Assembly: GCF_020085105.1 (NCBI RefSeq)
Contig: NC_058055.1
Coordinates: 21,619,822-21,683,821 of the forward strand
Reading direction: 5' to 3'
Origin: Siniperca chuatsi
Taxonomy: Eukaryota; Chordata; Actinopteri; Centrarchiformes; Sinipercidae
Length of the DNA stretch: 64,000 nt
The notes beneath the pieces are model-generated. The model was not told where the DNA came from, made no database searches, and worked only from the letters and a program-made list of their open reading frames with translations. A program made the position numbers and the translations under genes. Below, piece after piece: positions 1 through 15,366 of the stretch; position 1 is the stretch's first letter; each line of letters starts with the position of its first letter.

Positions 1-2798
<2,798 letters not shown>

Positions 2799-4153
2799 AG
2801 TAAATGAGTTTGGAAAAGCCCAGGACGAGACCGCAGCAGAGCAAACAGTAGGAGGGGAGGGGGGGAGTTAATGTACAAGGCTGCTCAGTGTGCTGTGTGA
2901 TAAAAAGACAGGATACACAACAAATGAGTGGCAATACTAATGAAGTCGTAAATACAATTACAATTATTGTACAATTAATTATTTCTTATACAATTTGCCC
3001 TTCGTGAGAAACTGAGATTTATAATTACTGCATTGAAAACGATGACAAATGTGTGTTTTTTGAGAATAATCATAAAACTTAACTCCATAATTACTGGGAA
3101 TGACCAAATTCTTTTCTGGGATTATTTATTTTTTACTTCCTCTTATCTGTAGAATCTGCTGTGTCTTTTATTTCTACACTTCAGAGGTCAAGTTAACTCT
3201 ACCGTCACCTTCGTAAGAAATCTGCTCATAATTTTAAGATTTCATACTTATACCATTTCTTTTTATTTCTTTTTTTAGTGCTACTTTTACATAGTTTGTT
3301 CTATTTTATTGTTTATATTCTATTCTAATTTAAATATTTGAATATATGTTTATACATTTTTTTGTGTGTGTAGCATAGATGGGGCTACAACTGCATTTCA
3401 TTGTGCAACCTTTTATTTAATAATGACAGTAAAACTGAACCATAACCTAACATGAAGTGTTCAAAAGTGAAACCAAACTGTAATTGCCACAACTTTGTCT
3501 TTCCCTCCAAAGTGTAATTAAGGACTGCCACTAAAGAATATGTCATAATCAATAAAGTATTTCTGATTCTGATAATAACGGTACATGCCTATTATGAGTT
3601 ACCAGAGTCCGGTCATGTTTTAAATATCTAGTTTCAATTGACAAACAGTCCAAAAACCCAAAGTATTCACTTTAAAAGATGTGAATATGACAAGAGCAGT
3701 AAATGTTATATAAACTGTATTTGTGCTTGACAAATTACTAAATAATACTGATAACAATAATAATAATAAAGCATTGTACTCAAACTGATCAAAGTTTTAA
3801 TGGAGTTTGGCGTTTCAGCACTACTGTAAATGTGGTAATTTGCCTTATTTAAAAGCAAAAATAAAATGTTACACGTTTTATTTTATACCCGTTTGACTTT
3901 TCCAAATCCCTCATACTTTTTTCTCAATACTTTTAGCTCACATGTTGTCCCTGCAGATTGTTGTACTTTGTCTAAAAAAAAGCATAAAAACGTGACGTTT
4001 TATTAAATTACATAAAAGTTATCTGTCGTTCAACAAACATGACATAGCCAAAAACACCAGCCTGACATTAACGTTAGCTTCAGGTAATCAGGGTTTGAGA
4101 GCTCAGCTAACCTAGCTAACTTCAGCACCATATAGAGACACTCAAAACTCACC

Positions 4154-4620
4154 TGGTAGCTAGCTTGACTCAACAAATCTTTCTCAACATCTGATCTTCT
4201 CCAAGCAGGAGCCAAACCGGGGCTGTCATCCGTGCCTACCAAACCTGTTTTAAAATAAAGGCGGTAACAGCTAAATCGCTTGTCATCTCTGCCGTGAATT
4301 GCTAAGCACCGGCTGTTGTTTGGATACTGAAAGTGGCAGCTAGCTAGGATAACGTTACTGCCACTGTTGCGCAATAACTGAAATTACACGCGAGTCGTCA
4401 GTTGGATAACGTTACAGAAAGATAATAAAAGCCTGGCATTGTTTCTAGCTGACAGGAGCTCGATTTTTCTGAAAACAAGCCCAACTAATTGACGGGAATC
4501 AGCTGGCTGGAGACAGAGCTGTTAAACGTTTCTGAGGGGGGAAAATCTCCATCTGAGCTTTGTTTGTTTGGGTGGGAACCAAAGAGGCGTCAGAGGCGGT
4601 TTCCAGGAGACGGAAGTGAC
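4154..4620 (-). promoter_or_regulatory. rab24: Probable 5' untranslated exon and promoter of rab24
   Basis: On the minus strand a strong donor (CAG then GTGAGT) ends an exon at about 4153. A good acceptor (pyrimidine run, then CACAG) near 2897 could join it to the first coding exon. Upstream, 4380-4620 is richer in CpG than its surroundings and has an ETS-like CGGAAGT near 4611. An open frame of 114 codons over 4030-4374 looks like no known protein and is better read as untranslated leader plus intron. The transcription start cannot be placed from sequence alone. Confidence 0.5.
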
Positions 4621-4767
4621 CGAATTACACGAGACAATCACCGGATGTATGGAACCAATGTTTAATAACAATCTAAATACAAAAATTTAATTATTATAAA
4701 TATATGTATTAAATTTGCATTTAAATTGTGCATTAGAAAACTCAAAGTAAAAATAATCATTTGATTT

Positions 4768-5040
4768 AAAATGTCAGAAAATGTTGAAAAATATTTGTCA
4801 CAATTTCCCCCAAAAAACAAGGTAACTACTTCAGATGTCTTGTTTTCTCTGACCAACACTCCAAAATCCTGAGATATTGAGTTTACAATCATAGAAGACA
4901 GAGGAAACCAGAAAATATTCACCTTTGAGGAGCAGGAACCAGACAATTTTGATTCAAAATGATTAATTGATTATCAAAATAGTTTCCAATAAATTTTCTG
5001 TCAATCGACCAATCAATTAATTGACTAATCATTAAAGCTG
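4768..5040 (+). repeat. Family A repeat, copy 1 (partial)
   Basis: It carries the family A order of segments: AAAATGTCAGAAAAT, then TTGTCACAATTTCCC, CCAACACTCCAAAATCC, GAAAACCAGAAAATATTCAC and an end rich in CAATTAATTGACTAATC. The left end is degraded. See finding on family A. Confidence 0.7.
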
Positions 5041-5454
5041 TGATATATATTACATGTACATGTTGTTTACATAAATGATTAATTTGGGGATTTTGCAAAA
5101 GCAAAAGAGAAAAACTGTAAAATAATTTGTCACATCCTATAATCTCAGATATAATTAAAAAATATTGATACTGATACCAACAAGCCAACTACCTATCACC
5201 TTCTTCATTTGGTTGGGGGGACACCAATCAAATTCCAGGGAGGGCCTGTGCCACCCCTGGCCACCACTCTGTATTAGGGGTGTCCAAACTATGAGTTATT
5301 TTAAAATTAAAATTATATTTGGCCCCCTGACTATATTAAAATGCAGTTCTTATTGTGAACGTGTCACGATCACTATACGTGTTCTCTATTTTGTTATTGT
5401 GTTTTGTCCAATGTTGCTGTGTTTTGCACCTCATATACCGCATATAGCACTCTC

Positions 5455-5900
5455 TATAACAATTCAATTTCAATTCAGTTTTATTTATATAGCCCCAATT
5501 CATAACAGAAGTTATCTCATTGCACTTTTCCTATAGAGCAGGTCTAGACCGTACTCTTTATAATATCATTTACAGAGACCCAACAAATAACATGAAAACA
5601 ACATTCAAACAAAGCAGCAAATTAAATATTCATTAAAGGTTTTGGATTCTGTTATCAATATCCACATCATATATGTATGATATATATAAAATACAGTGCA
5701 GAACATATAATACATAGTGCATAAATGATTAATCAATTAGTTGATCAACAGAAAATAAACAATTTTGATAATCAATGACATGTTTAAGTTGTTTAAGTTA
5801 TTTACATTTTTGATTATTTTCCGACACTTTTTAGATTAAATGAATAATCAATTAATCATAAAAATAATGAACACATTAATCGACGTTGAAAACTAGCATT
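5455..5900 (+). repeat. Dispersed repeat (TTTATTTATATAGC type) followed by a decayed family A fragment
   Basis: 5455-5590 holds the stretch TTTTATTTATATAGCCCC followed by AATTCATAACAGAAGTTATC and AGCAGGTCTAGACCG. This is a very common dispersed repeat in fish intergenic DNA. 5715-5885 carries ATTAATCG-rich segments of family A in poor condition. No gene is seen between rab24 and pgrmc1. Confidence 0.5.
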
Positions 5901-6019
5901 CATTGCCCTAAAGTAAGAATAGTAAGGGAAATAGAAGTATATCGTGATACAGTTATAATATATAACACAATATCTATTTATCTATCTAGATATCATCACT
6001 TTTTTGGCACGCAGCTAGA

Positions 6020-6140
6020 AGAACCCGATTGGTCAACACCGTTAACGATGCCTCCGAGGCCGCAGCTGTGATTGGTTCAGGGTTCATGAGCTCTACCAGT
6101 CCCACCCAACACACGCACACACGGAGAGAGAGAACCCAAC
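6020..6140 (+). promoter_or_regulatory. pgrmc1: pgrmc1 core promoter with two inverted CCAAT boxes
   Basis: Two ATTGG motifs (CCAAT on the minus strand) lie at about 6028-6034 and 6071-6077, 43 bp apart. They are embedded in a short GC-rich patch directly before the pgrmc1 start codon. There is no TATA box. Paired inverted CCAAT boxes are common in TATA-less housekeeping promoters (NF-Y). Factor binding is inference. Confidence 0.5.
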
Positions 6141-9100
6141 ATGGCTGAAGCAGAGGCAAGCGAGTTAACTTCTGGTGGAATTTTTCAGGAGATCTTCACC
6201 TCCCCGTTGAATCTCACCCTCCTCAGCCTCTGCTTGTTCCTCCTGTACAAAATCTTCCGCGGAGACAAACCACCGGAGCTCGGCGAGGTGGAAAAACCGC
6301 TGCCTAAACTGAAAAAGAGAGATTTTACCAAAGCTGAGTTGAAGCCCTACGATGGACTTCAGAATCCCAGGATCCTCATGGCTGTCAACGGGAAAGTGTT
6401 CGACGTGACCAGAGGAAAGAAGTTTTACGGGCCAGGTAACGTCACCCGAGCTGTCCACTTTAAGCTGACCCGTTCGGTCCCTCTCGTGATACGAACCTAA
6501 CGTCACCAACGGCCGTTAGCGTGGAGTGGCCGTTGGTTTGGTGTGACATCTTATTCACTCATAGCAACACTGACATTATTACCAAACATAAGTCGTTGTT
6601 AGCATAATGTTCTAAGTTGAGTTTTGTAACTGGAAGCTAACGCCACACCCCCTTTAGTTTGCTAGCTGAGATCCCGTTTCACAACAGAGGGGCTGTTGCA
6701 GCCTTGAAACCACAGATCGTCTATTGAGAAGTTGAGTTACTCCGTAGTAAAACATATAACTCAGCCGCCGCCATGTTTTCAAAAGCGCAGTGAGAAAGTG
6801 GGCGGAATCGCTGGCTCCGGAAGCCTTATTTTTTTCTAATTTAATGTTTGCTTTTAATGATAACGTGGATATCACTTGACACAGAAACGTTCAGTTAAAC
6901 TTAGTTTGAGAGGAATAATGTTTTACGCAAGCATTTATGCAGTTAAACAGCACTTTATGGACCCACGAGGACGATGTCAGCAAAAGTATTAAAATTAACG
7001 TTAGATCTGTAAGGAACTTTTTATAAAACCGCGCTTTTTTAGGATAAATGTTTTTTTTTTTCTCCTTTAAAATAATTTAAGAAAAATATCGGGGCTGCTA
7101 CTAACAATTATTTCAATAATTGATTAATCTGACGATTATTTTCTCAATTAATCGTTTGGTCTATATAAAATATCAGAAAAATGCCCGTCACAATTTCCTT
7201 TAGCCCAAGGTGATGTCATCAAATGTATTGTTTTGTCCAAATGCCTATATATATATATTCAATTTACTATTATGTTAAGACAAGAAAAGGCAACAATTTT
7301 TCACATTTGTGAAGCTAGAACCATCATTTGGCATTTTAGCATAAAAAAATGACTGAAACAGTCAACCGATTATCATTTGTCAATTAATTTCCTGTTGTTC
7401 GACTAATCGTTGCAGCTCTAAAACATAACGGAGTGAAACAATACAAATACAAAGCAAAAATTCTTCTCTAATGAAATGCGGGATAAATGACTAGATTCAC
7501 AACTTATTATTCTACTCTTCTATCTGAAAACAACAACACATTTTGTCTCCCATCTCTTAAATTGGATAGGAGAGGGATCTTTTTAGGGCCAGTATGGACA
7601 GGAGGAACATTTACAGTGACCCACAACTCTTTAAACTTACAGATAGGCATGTGAAAATAGTTTTAAAGCAGACAAATGTGAACCTATTTATTCATTTTAT
7701 CTACTCCAAGGTTTCTGCCTTTTGCCCGCGATATGACGATATTAAGTAGGGCTGCACAATTAATCGAAATATTATCAAAGGTAACTATGGCCAAGTGCAA
7801 TATCCAAATTGCAGAAGCTGCAATTTTTTGATATATGTAAAATGTGTGACAAAACAGCATTATAATGGAGTACTGTAATGCTGCAGAGATGCCCTGGCCT
7901 ACAAATCTTGTTCTCCAGATGTAAGAAAACATGTTTGTCTGGTACAGACCCCAACATCATCATGATTTTAAAAAATTGTGATGCAAAAATGATCATTCCC
8001 ACTAATCAAGAATCATATCGCAATCGTTATATCTGTCAAAATAATCGCAATAGGATTTTTTCTTTTACCATATCATGCAGCCCTAGTTTTAAGCCAATCA
8101 CAACAAGCAACACCACACGTGGCAACAGCTGGATGGCAACACACAGTAACTAAAAATAACTTCTAAAATCTTGTAATATGAATTTACAGCAGCTTTGCAA
8201 GAGGTGAGGCATGTGTCTCAACTTTTCCATCATCTCCAGCTCTCTGAAATACGAATCTGCTCTGTCATGCTTCATAGTGACATTTCTGTTACATGGAAAC
8301 AGACGCAGAGTTAGACCTCTCAGTTTTTTTTAATCTTTTCTCAGATTGTAACCTCTGTTGCGTGTGACCTCTGACCAACATGATAGCTCACTCACATGCA
8401 AACTTTTTTATTGCACACCCACCCTTAAAGCCTAAAACCTTGCTTTGGTTTGTTTTTGTATAAGGAATTTAGCTGATTTAAAATTGTGTCCACAGGCAGC
8501 AGGTTCAGTGTCTTGCTCAAGGACACTTTGGTAGCACTGGTGTCTGTTGCAGGCTGTTAAACTTGTAACATTTTTTGGTTATAGGTGGAAAGTTTTGGAG
8601 GCCAACTGAGTTTTGCTACAGATATAAAAATGACACAGTGACACCTTTTTAATGATACCTTTTTTTCAGAAGTCAAATGTTAAATGCTGTCTTAACACAA
8701 GCAACCGTACAAGGAACTTTAAAATGCAGTCTAAACATGGCAAAACTGTTATCTGAATCAGGAAATATCTGGTAAAAGAATAAGTAAAAAATGTTTTACT
8801 GCTTCCTGTCATTTTGTAGACCACATGGCTATCAACAAATTCATCGAAAATATAAGTAATTATTAATTACATCACTCTTACTTTTTCAAAGACCCTGTTA
8901 ACCATCTGGATGAAAATACAGTCTTCCTTCTGTATGATAAAAAGATTTCTAAAAATGTCATTATCAGTTATTTTATATATATATAGTGTGTGTGTGTATT
9001 ATATGATTTTAAAAAAAAATACAGAATAAAGCAGTTGTATTTTTTTTGTGACGTATAAAACGAGCAAGGACAGCATTTGGAAAACACAGCATGTAATTTC

Positions 9101-9657
9101 TGGCTTCCTGAATACAGAACAGAGTTACGACTTGGGAAACGGTAAAAAATCTTTTTTTATCTTGCTGCAGACTGAATATATTTTCACCTCGATAGTTAGA
9201 AGAGAAAATAAAGGCTGGTGATATTCTACATTTTTGTTACTATCAACGAATCCCTTAAAAAGACCAATACTTTATAATAGGATCAGGTCATTGTTAGTTT
9301 TGATCTTTCTATAGGAAAAATATAGAAAATCCTATAAATGACCTTCCGATCTCTCTCTGGGTATATATTTTTGGGAAAAATTGATGCCTAGGCAAGGCAT
9401 GTTTATTTATAAGGCACCATTCAGACACAAGGCAATTCAGAGTGCTTTACAGGGGCATAGAAATACATAAAAAATAGGACATTAAAAAAACATTAAAATT
9501 GCATTTAAAGCAGGGTCCAAAATCAACACCCGCCAAGCGCCAAATGTGGATAGATTTTCCATTTGTCGAGTAAATCTTGGAAGGCCATCCGCCACACTGT
9601 CGGGTAAATGTTTGTACCAAAATAGTCATGTAATCACAAACTATGCTGAGAGTCTCT

Positions 9658-9699
<42 letters not shown>

Positions 9700-11381
9700 C
9701 CATGTGTGTGAAAGTCTTGTGTTTGACCCATTACTTTTCTATTTGATCCGTACATTTAATAGCAAATACTTCAGTAGATTTTTGAGATCAAGATTTCTTG
9801 AGTTGTATTCAGGCTTTAATTGATTAACCTTTGATCAACATATTAAAATAATTTTGCTTCAAATTTTGCTCTGGCCTCTTCTTTAAGTTTGTATTCAACA
9901 TAATACCTAATTATCTCAATGAAATGTACGGAAACGAATGTATATGTGACACAAAATGGCAATTTATTATTTTGGCCAGTAATAAATATGCTTGGCTGGT
10001 GGATTTGTTCATTTACCAGTCCCCTTGGCCGGTGAGTCAAAAAGTTAATTTCGGACAAAAAGCGAAAACAAGCAAATAAGATACTTAAAGATTAAAAAGA
10101 AATTGCATTTAAAAGACAATAAAAACAAAAGCAAGCAAATAAAATGGTTACAGATTAAAAAGAAGTTATGTATCTAATTTATTGGAAAGCTGCAATAATG
10201 TTTTAAGCCCCGATTTAAGACCTTAAGGTATTCATTCAGGTATCCTAGCTCAACATCATGCTGCTTGAGAGAAAGTGCATGTAATGTAAAATGTAAAAAA
10301 AGCTCAAAATGATCAGCTTTCAGTAGTTTTGCTGCCGTTGTTGCTGCAGCTGTTGTTTTGCATCCACCTCACCGTGTGCTCTCTGTGTCTTTACGGTCTT
10401 GCAGAGGGGCCGTACGGAGTGTTTGCAGGCAGAGATGCATCCAGAGGTCTAGCGACGTTCTGCCTGGAGAAGGAGGCCCTAAAAGACGAACACGACGACC
10501 TGTCCGACCTGAACGCCATGCAGCAGGAGAGCCTCTCCGAGTGGGAGACTCAGTTCACCTGTGAGTAGAGATGTCACCGTATCACATTTTCACGCTGCAA
10601 TTATTATGGCCAAAAAATATCACGGTAAACGGTAATATCCCCACACTGCATCACACTTTCCTGAAATACTGTCAGAGCTGAAATGTAGTAAAGTGACTTG
10701 GATTTTATCAAACCTGACAAACTGAAACAGGGAATCATATGATGCAGCTCTGCTAAAGCATTAGTATAATATCCAAACACAAAACTTAAATTCAGAATTA
10801 TATCATTAACTCGAGCAGGTCGATTGTTAAAAGTTTAGGACAGAGTCAGTTAATGTTTTCATACATGTTCTGGTTTGTTTTGAGTGTAAATGGGTAAAAT
10901 TATTTTTAAAAAGCAGAAAGTTTGTAAACGTGCAACAGTGATAGACAGTGTCTGTCTAAGTAAACAATTAATAATTTAATCAAAAAAGATGATAGGATTA
11001 ATGAATAATGAAGATAATTACTAACTTCAGCTCTAGTTCCACAAAAAACAGGTTTCATAAAGGACTCTTGGTGGTTAATAAACAGACATTTGTGACTATT
11101 TTCTTAAAACATCAGCCAACACATGAGATATTTAACTTCATGACTTCAGTGATAAGAAATTGTGTTACAAAGCATAGTGAAAAGACCTTGGCTGTTTCCT
11201 CTGGACAGAGGATTCCAGCAGTGTCCTTGAATCTCGTTGTCATTGAGGCTGTAAATAACTTTATTACTGTCTTTTTTCCTTTACAGTTAAGTATGACTAC
11301 GTCGGCAAGCTCCTGAAACCAGGAGAGGAGCCCACAGAGTACACAGATGACGAGGAAGTAAAAGACAAAAAGGCGGACTAG
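6141..11381 (+). CDS. pgrmc1: Membrane-associated progesterone receptor component 1
   Basis: Exons 6141-6435, 10405-10560 and 11287-11381 join in frame to 181 codons plus TAG. The protein has an acidic N-terminus, one membrane segment (about residues 22-38) and a cytochrome b5-like domain (about 58-160). The domain includes [38 protein letters not shown] and the DDLSDL helix. Tyr102 matches the haem-ligand Tyr113 of human PGRMC1. The C-terminus is acidic and lysine-rich ([11 protein letters not shown]). The family binds haem, dimerises through it, and works in the ER and other membranes with cytochrome P450 enzymes and the LDL receptor system. PGRMC1 is preferred over PGRMC2 from the [13 protein letters not shown] and C-terminal segments. 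All splice sites are GT-AG. Intron 1 (about 4 kb) carries several repeats. Length is close to the family norm (about 195). Confidence 0.96.
7092..7420 (+). repeat. Family A repeat, copy 2 (near complete, with inverted ends)
   Basis: The start reads GGGCTGCTACTAACAATTATT and the end reads ACTAATCGTTGCAGCTCTA, which are imperfect inverted repeats of each other. This supports a short non-autonomous DNA transposon of about 330 bp. It lies in pgrmc1 intron 1. No coding capacity. Confidence 0.75.
7747..8085. mobile_element. Non-autonomous DNA transposon (family B) with TA at both ends
   Basis: The element runs from GGGCTGCACAATTAATCG (7749) to ATCATGCAGCCC (8083). The ends are inverted copies of GGGCTGCA, and both are flanked by TA, as expected for target duplication by a Tc1/mariner-like transposase. 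About 335 bp, no coding capacity. It is in pgrmc1 intron 1. The superfamily is inferred from the TA only. Confidence 0.6.
8970..10330. repeat. Repeat-rich part of pgrmc1 intron 1, including a (CA)n run
   Basis: 9395-9520 begins GGCAAGGCATGTTTATTTAT and includes AAGGCAATTCAGAGTGCTTT, a frequent fish repeat tail seen again near 43640-43735. A (CA)n microsatellite covers 9663-9697. Around 10050-10160 two similar short stretches (AGCAAATAA..., GATTAAAAAGAA...) repeat in tandem. No exon is seen here. Confidence 0.5.
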
Positions 11382-12145
11382 AAAATGAAGAGTGACCAGG
11401 AGGGAAAATGATGGATGCCTTAATGTTTGTTTGAAATTTTGATGCCTGTTGCCTCCTGTTAGGGCCATCGCAATCCTGGATTTTATACGCTGACTGAATT
11501 CCATTTATCTCCCTTTATCTTATTTAAAGGTTAGATGGCATTAACAGTTAAATATACTGCATTCTGATGTAGAGCTGTGTAGTGTTGTTAGAGGTTAGAC
11601 TAGTTACTGTAAACCTAAAAATGGATCCTTACATTACTGTGGAGAATCAAGAACGTTATTGACTTATTGATGGACCAATTCCAACATCTACTGATGGTTG
11701 TGTGTCCTGTATGCTGAGGCTAGTTGGGCGTCTAAAGAAGGAGATCAGCTTTGATCAGCTCACCTCAAAAATCAGTTTGGCTGCGAGATTATCCACAGCT
11801 CTGTTGTACACTTTGTTAATATCGCTGCTGATGTATTGCAGGTTGTACACATTCCTTTCATCCAAGGTTTGGCTCCACTTGCATTGAAATTAATTATCTC
11901 AGGAAGAAGTTTAATTCAGAATTTAAGAAAAATATATTTAGGGTCTGGAGCCAGAGGGCAGATTTATAGTGAAATTACAGTATTTTTTAACCTGGGTCTT
12001 ATTCTCATAATTGCATTCGTTCTGATTATGGGTCTTGCTAACTTTACACTCGCCACCTCTGTTATAGAGATTCAGGACACACAAAAACAAAAAAATCATC
12101 TATCAAAGCAAGCAGCACAAGCCTCTTAAAGCTTTCCAAATAAAC
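11382..12145 (+). other. pgrmc1: Probable 3' untranslated region of pgrmc1
   Basis: After the stop there is no new coding exon. An AATAAA at about 12137-12142 is the first good poly(A) signal. A further AATAAA near 14074 could serve a longer transcript. Choice between them is not possible from sequence alone. Confidence 0.4.
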
Positions 12146-14948
12146 TTTGATTTTACAGATATAATTTCAAACTCTTGTCTTTGAGCCCGACCAAAAGCTA
12201 GTTCGGTTAGCTGGCAAGTTTCCTCTGAATATGGATCTCTTTACAGTTAGCTACAATAGCTAATCCAGGGGATTCATTTCTGTGTTTACTTTCGGTCAGA
12301 CTCAGAAAAAAGCGTTTGAAATGATAAATAAAAAATGTAAAGCTTTAGTAGGCTTGCATTGCCTACCAAAAAATGTGTGAGTCGCATTTTCTGAATCTCT
12401 GCAACAGATGTGGTGAGTGCAAAGTTAGCATGACCCATAGTCAGGAAGGACACAATTATGAAAATACAACCCAGGCTGAAAAATACTGGAGCTTACCTTC
12501 AAAGGTGGGGTATGCGATTCAAATCCAATACATGTCTTTTTGTCAAATTCAGCAAATATCCAAATATAAAACTCCGGTGTTTGTACACAGCCCTGGCTCT
12601 GTAAATGGGAAACAAACAAAGTGGCTCGGACCGAGCCACACAACACTATTCCAGCCATTTCAGTCATGATTTGTGTGTCAGGTAACGTTAAATGACTTGC
12701 CCGCAGACATTCAGCTTAATTTCTAGTTTGCCAAGATATTATGATGTTAGCTATAGTAGCAGGAGAGTTGTGAGCATCGCTGAAACCGTCTCGTCATCTC
12801 CGGCTGTTAGCTTCGCAGCAGCAACTGTAGTGACAGTTTGCTAACCCACAACCTAGCTAACGTTAGTTATATTACTTGTACTCTATATCATGGTATTTGT
12901 CATGTTTTATCTGCTCTTCAAACTATAAGAGGGCGATGACGTACAGATGTTTGTAACGTTCCCACACATCAAATGTATCTGCTGATCTGAATTGGCCTGT
13001 CCATTGATACATCGGACAGGATTTTCTACTATTTTAACTTGACATTGTAATGCTCACAATGACAATCCAGGTTATTGCATCCAGCAGCGTGTCTGCGTTG
13101 TTGGCTGCACAGGCCGCCTCGATGTCAGTCGTCTGTGGTGCAGTGGCGTCATTAAAAGTCAAGTGACTGAAATTGTATCGACACCAATTTTGTAATCGAT
13201 TTAGTCATTTATCAAGCAAAAATATATATCATTGTCTGGTTTTAGCTTCTCAAATATAAGGATTTGCTGCTTTTCTTTGCTTGTAATTTGAATTTCTTTC
13301 GGTCGGACAAAAACCTAATGCAGAAAATGATAAATGAATATGAAGCCCTGCAGTAGTGTTTTTAGTGTTCACAACTGTAGTTCATTACATGGTGCAGAGG
13401 GAAAGTGTCCGAAAGTTCAAAGTACAAATGTCTTCACTTAAAACACTAGAAAGGCCAAACTGCTGCCAGTTAACTGCTGTTAATTTCATTTATTCCCTAT
13501 TTAGCTAATGTTTGTTTACATTCTTTTTGACACTAAATCCACGATGGAAAAGAATCAAACATTTATTGTAAGGCCTCTGATGCTCTGAAAGTCTTTTTTT
13601 TTTTTTGCAATAAAACATCTTTCTTACTGAGGGTATAACAGCTTTTCTTCAGTTCACCACACAGTCCAAGCTTGATAGCCTGCTGCCAGGTTGTGATAGC
13701 TACAGTGACCACAGTTTGCTGTGTTTGTCATGGACGAATCAACAGGAAACTAATGATTAAACCCTGGTTCTTCCTGGATCTGAAGGCATTTTTTTTCAAA
13801 CAGATGTGTCCATGAAATCCTGCAGAAACTTTGTTTGCAAGGATATAGTGTACATTTTGAATCCTAAAGTTATATGGAAGAAGTTAGTGTAGAAAAATAT
13901 GTTAAATCTTCTGTTACCAATACTTTTCTTTGCCACCGTCGTCCTTGTAACAACTGGAGAGATCGGTTACTTTCCCTAAAAACAGATCCAATGAGGGAAC
14001 GTTTTCAGTATGCATGTACTAAATGTCATAATACTGTCATACTGGTTATAATCCTAAAAATGATATTTTGATTTAATAAAGAAAACTACAAAAATGAAGA
14101 CTCTGTTTATTTCAATACCTTCATAAGATTTTGTATTGACTGTAATAAGAGAAAATATTCATTAAAATTAATGAAATAACTGTTGATGCAAATAAGACCT
14201 TATTGAATGAACATACAATTATTGGACTGACTTGCAGTATAGCACCAAAGAAACTAACCAAACTTTTCTTCAAGACACACAGTATACTCTAAGCTAAAAT
14301 CGCATACAGTATACTTAAATATCTACTGTGAACCATGTTAAACTTTAAGAGCCTATTCAGTACCTTGTATGATACATATGAATAAGCATAAGTGAAAAAG
14401 GAATGGAGCTATCACTTGCATTTCTTGTTTCACCTCTATTTCTTATATTTCTTGCCACCCTGTTTGTTTTAAATCATTGCAGTTGGTGTAAAAGCAGACA
14501 AAAGGAATAAAAAAAAAGAATCTGGAGTGGCATCTACCTCTATTTTCCTAAATAATTAGATTCAAAATTGATATAAACTATTCACAGACATTTTCTTTGC
14601 CTACGCTCACACTACTCTATTCATAATTAAATGCTGATTCGGTTGTATTTGTAGTAAGTGTAAATCACATTAGTTACAGTAATTAATAATTATAGTTTCA
14701 GGTTTTTATTTTCACAAAGTGTCACGTTATTAAAGCATATCTCGTGTTAAATTTCGAAAGAGAATTTGTATTACCTGTATTAATGAAATCCTTGAGAAGT
14801 AGATACAGTCGAAAACACGTTTCTCGGAACAATTTGAATAAAATATTCCGTGAAGTAGTATTTGGGTCACTACTGATTACTACGCTTTGTTTTGCTGTTG
14901 TTTTTTTTTTTTTACCGTAAATGGGAAACAAACAAAAATAAAAGATAT
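12146..14948. other. Intergenic region between pgrmc1 and the tRNA gene
   Basis: No supported gene. 13165-13345 is a partial family A repeat in reverse orientation (TCGGTCGGACAAAA and GCTGCTTTTCTTTG segments). The remainder is AT-rich single-copy-looking DNA with no open frame that resembles a protein. Confidence 0.4.
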
Positions 14949-15058
14949 GTCAGAAGTGGGATTCGAACCCACGCCTCCATTCGGAGACCAGAAGTCCCGT
15001 CTCTGCGGAAGGAGCTTATCCTTGAGTCTGGCGCCTTAGACCACTCGGCCATCCTGAC
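14949..15058 (-). tRNA. tRNA-Leu (anticodon CAA) with intron
   Basis: Read on the minus strand it starts GTCAGGATGGCCGAGTGGTC and ends with the T-arm GGTTCGAATCCC and acceptor strand CTTCTGAC. These pair as the acceptor stem (GTCAGGA with the matching 3' strand). The A box (TGGCCGAGTGG) and B box (GGTTCGAATCC) are intact. The anticodon arm CCAGACTCAAG is followed by an insert of about 25 nt before TTCTGG. That is the canonical position for the intron of vertebrate tRNA-Leu(CAA) genes. The long variable arm (GGTCTCC...GGAGGC) is that of a type II tRNA. A TTTT run for Pol III termination follows at about 14937-14944. It appears functional. Confidence 0.95.
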
Positions 15059-15254
15059 ACGGTACTTCACTCGGTCGTCAGTTAGACTTTTATTTAGCAC
15101 TCCGACCACAAACTCATCCAGCAGTTATACAGGCTGTTGTATGTGTAACAGAAATAAGTAGTGACTGCTTTGTGTATGTGTTTCATTGTACTAACGTCTG
15201 ATAGTGTGTATTTCACTTTCATTCTCACACTTTCAACGTTTAGTTTATGTCGGT

Positions 15255-15335
15255 GAATGACGCATGCGCACAATCGTAACTTCCGCTGTGTCTACGAGCG
15301 GCGGCCATATTAGTAGAGACACACTTCCGTTCTTC
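15255..15335 (+). promoter_or_regulatory. cox7b: cox7b promoter: NRF-1, ETS/GABP and YY1-like sites
   Basis: Within 110 bp upstream of the ATG lie a palindromic CGCATGCGCA (15261-15270, NRF-1-like), ACTTCCG at 15279-15285 and again at 15323-15329 (ETS/GABP, i.e. NRF-2), and GCGGCCATATTA at 15301-15312 (YY1-like). There is no TATA box. This combination is typical of nuclear genes for respiratory-chain subunits. Sites are read directly; binding is inference. Confidence 0.65.
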
Positions 15336-15366
15336 AAGGGTATCTGGAGGCATCAGGCTACACAAC

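Noticed and set aside
4030-4374. 114-codon minus-strand frame upstream of rab24
   Set aside because: No resemblance to any family; it spans a consensus donor and fits a leader exon plus intron.
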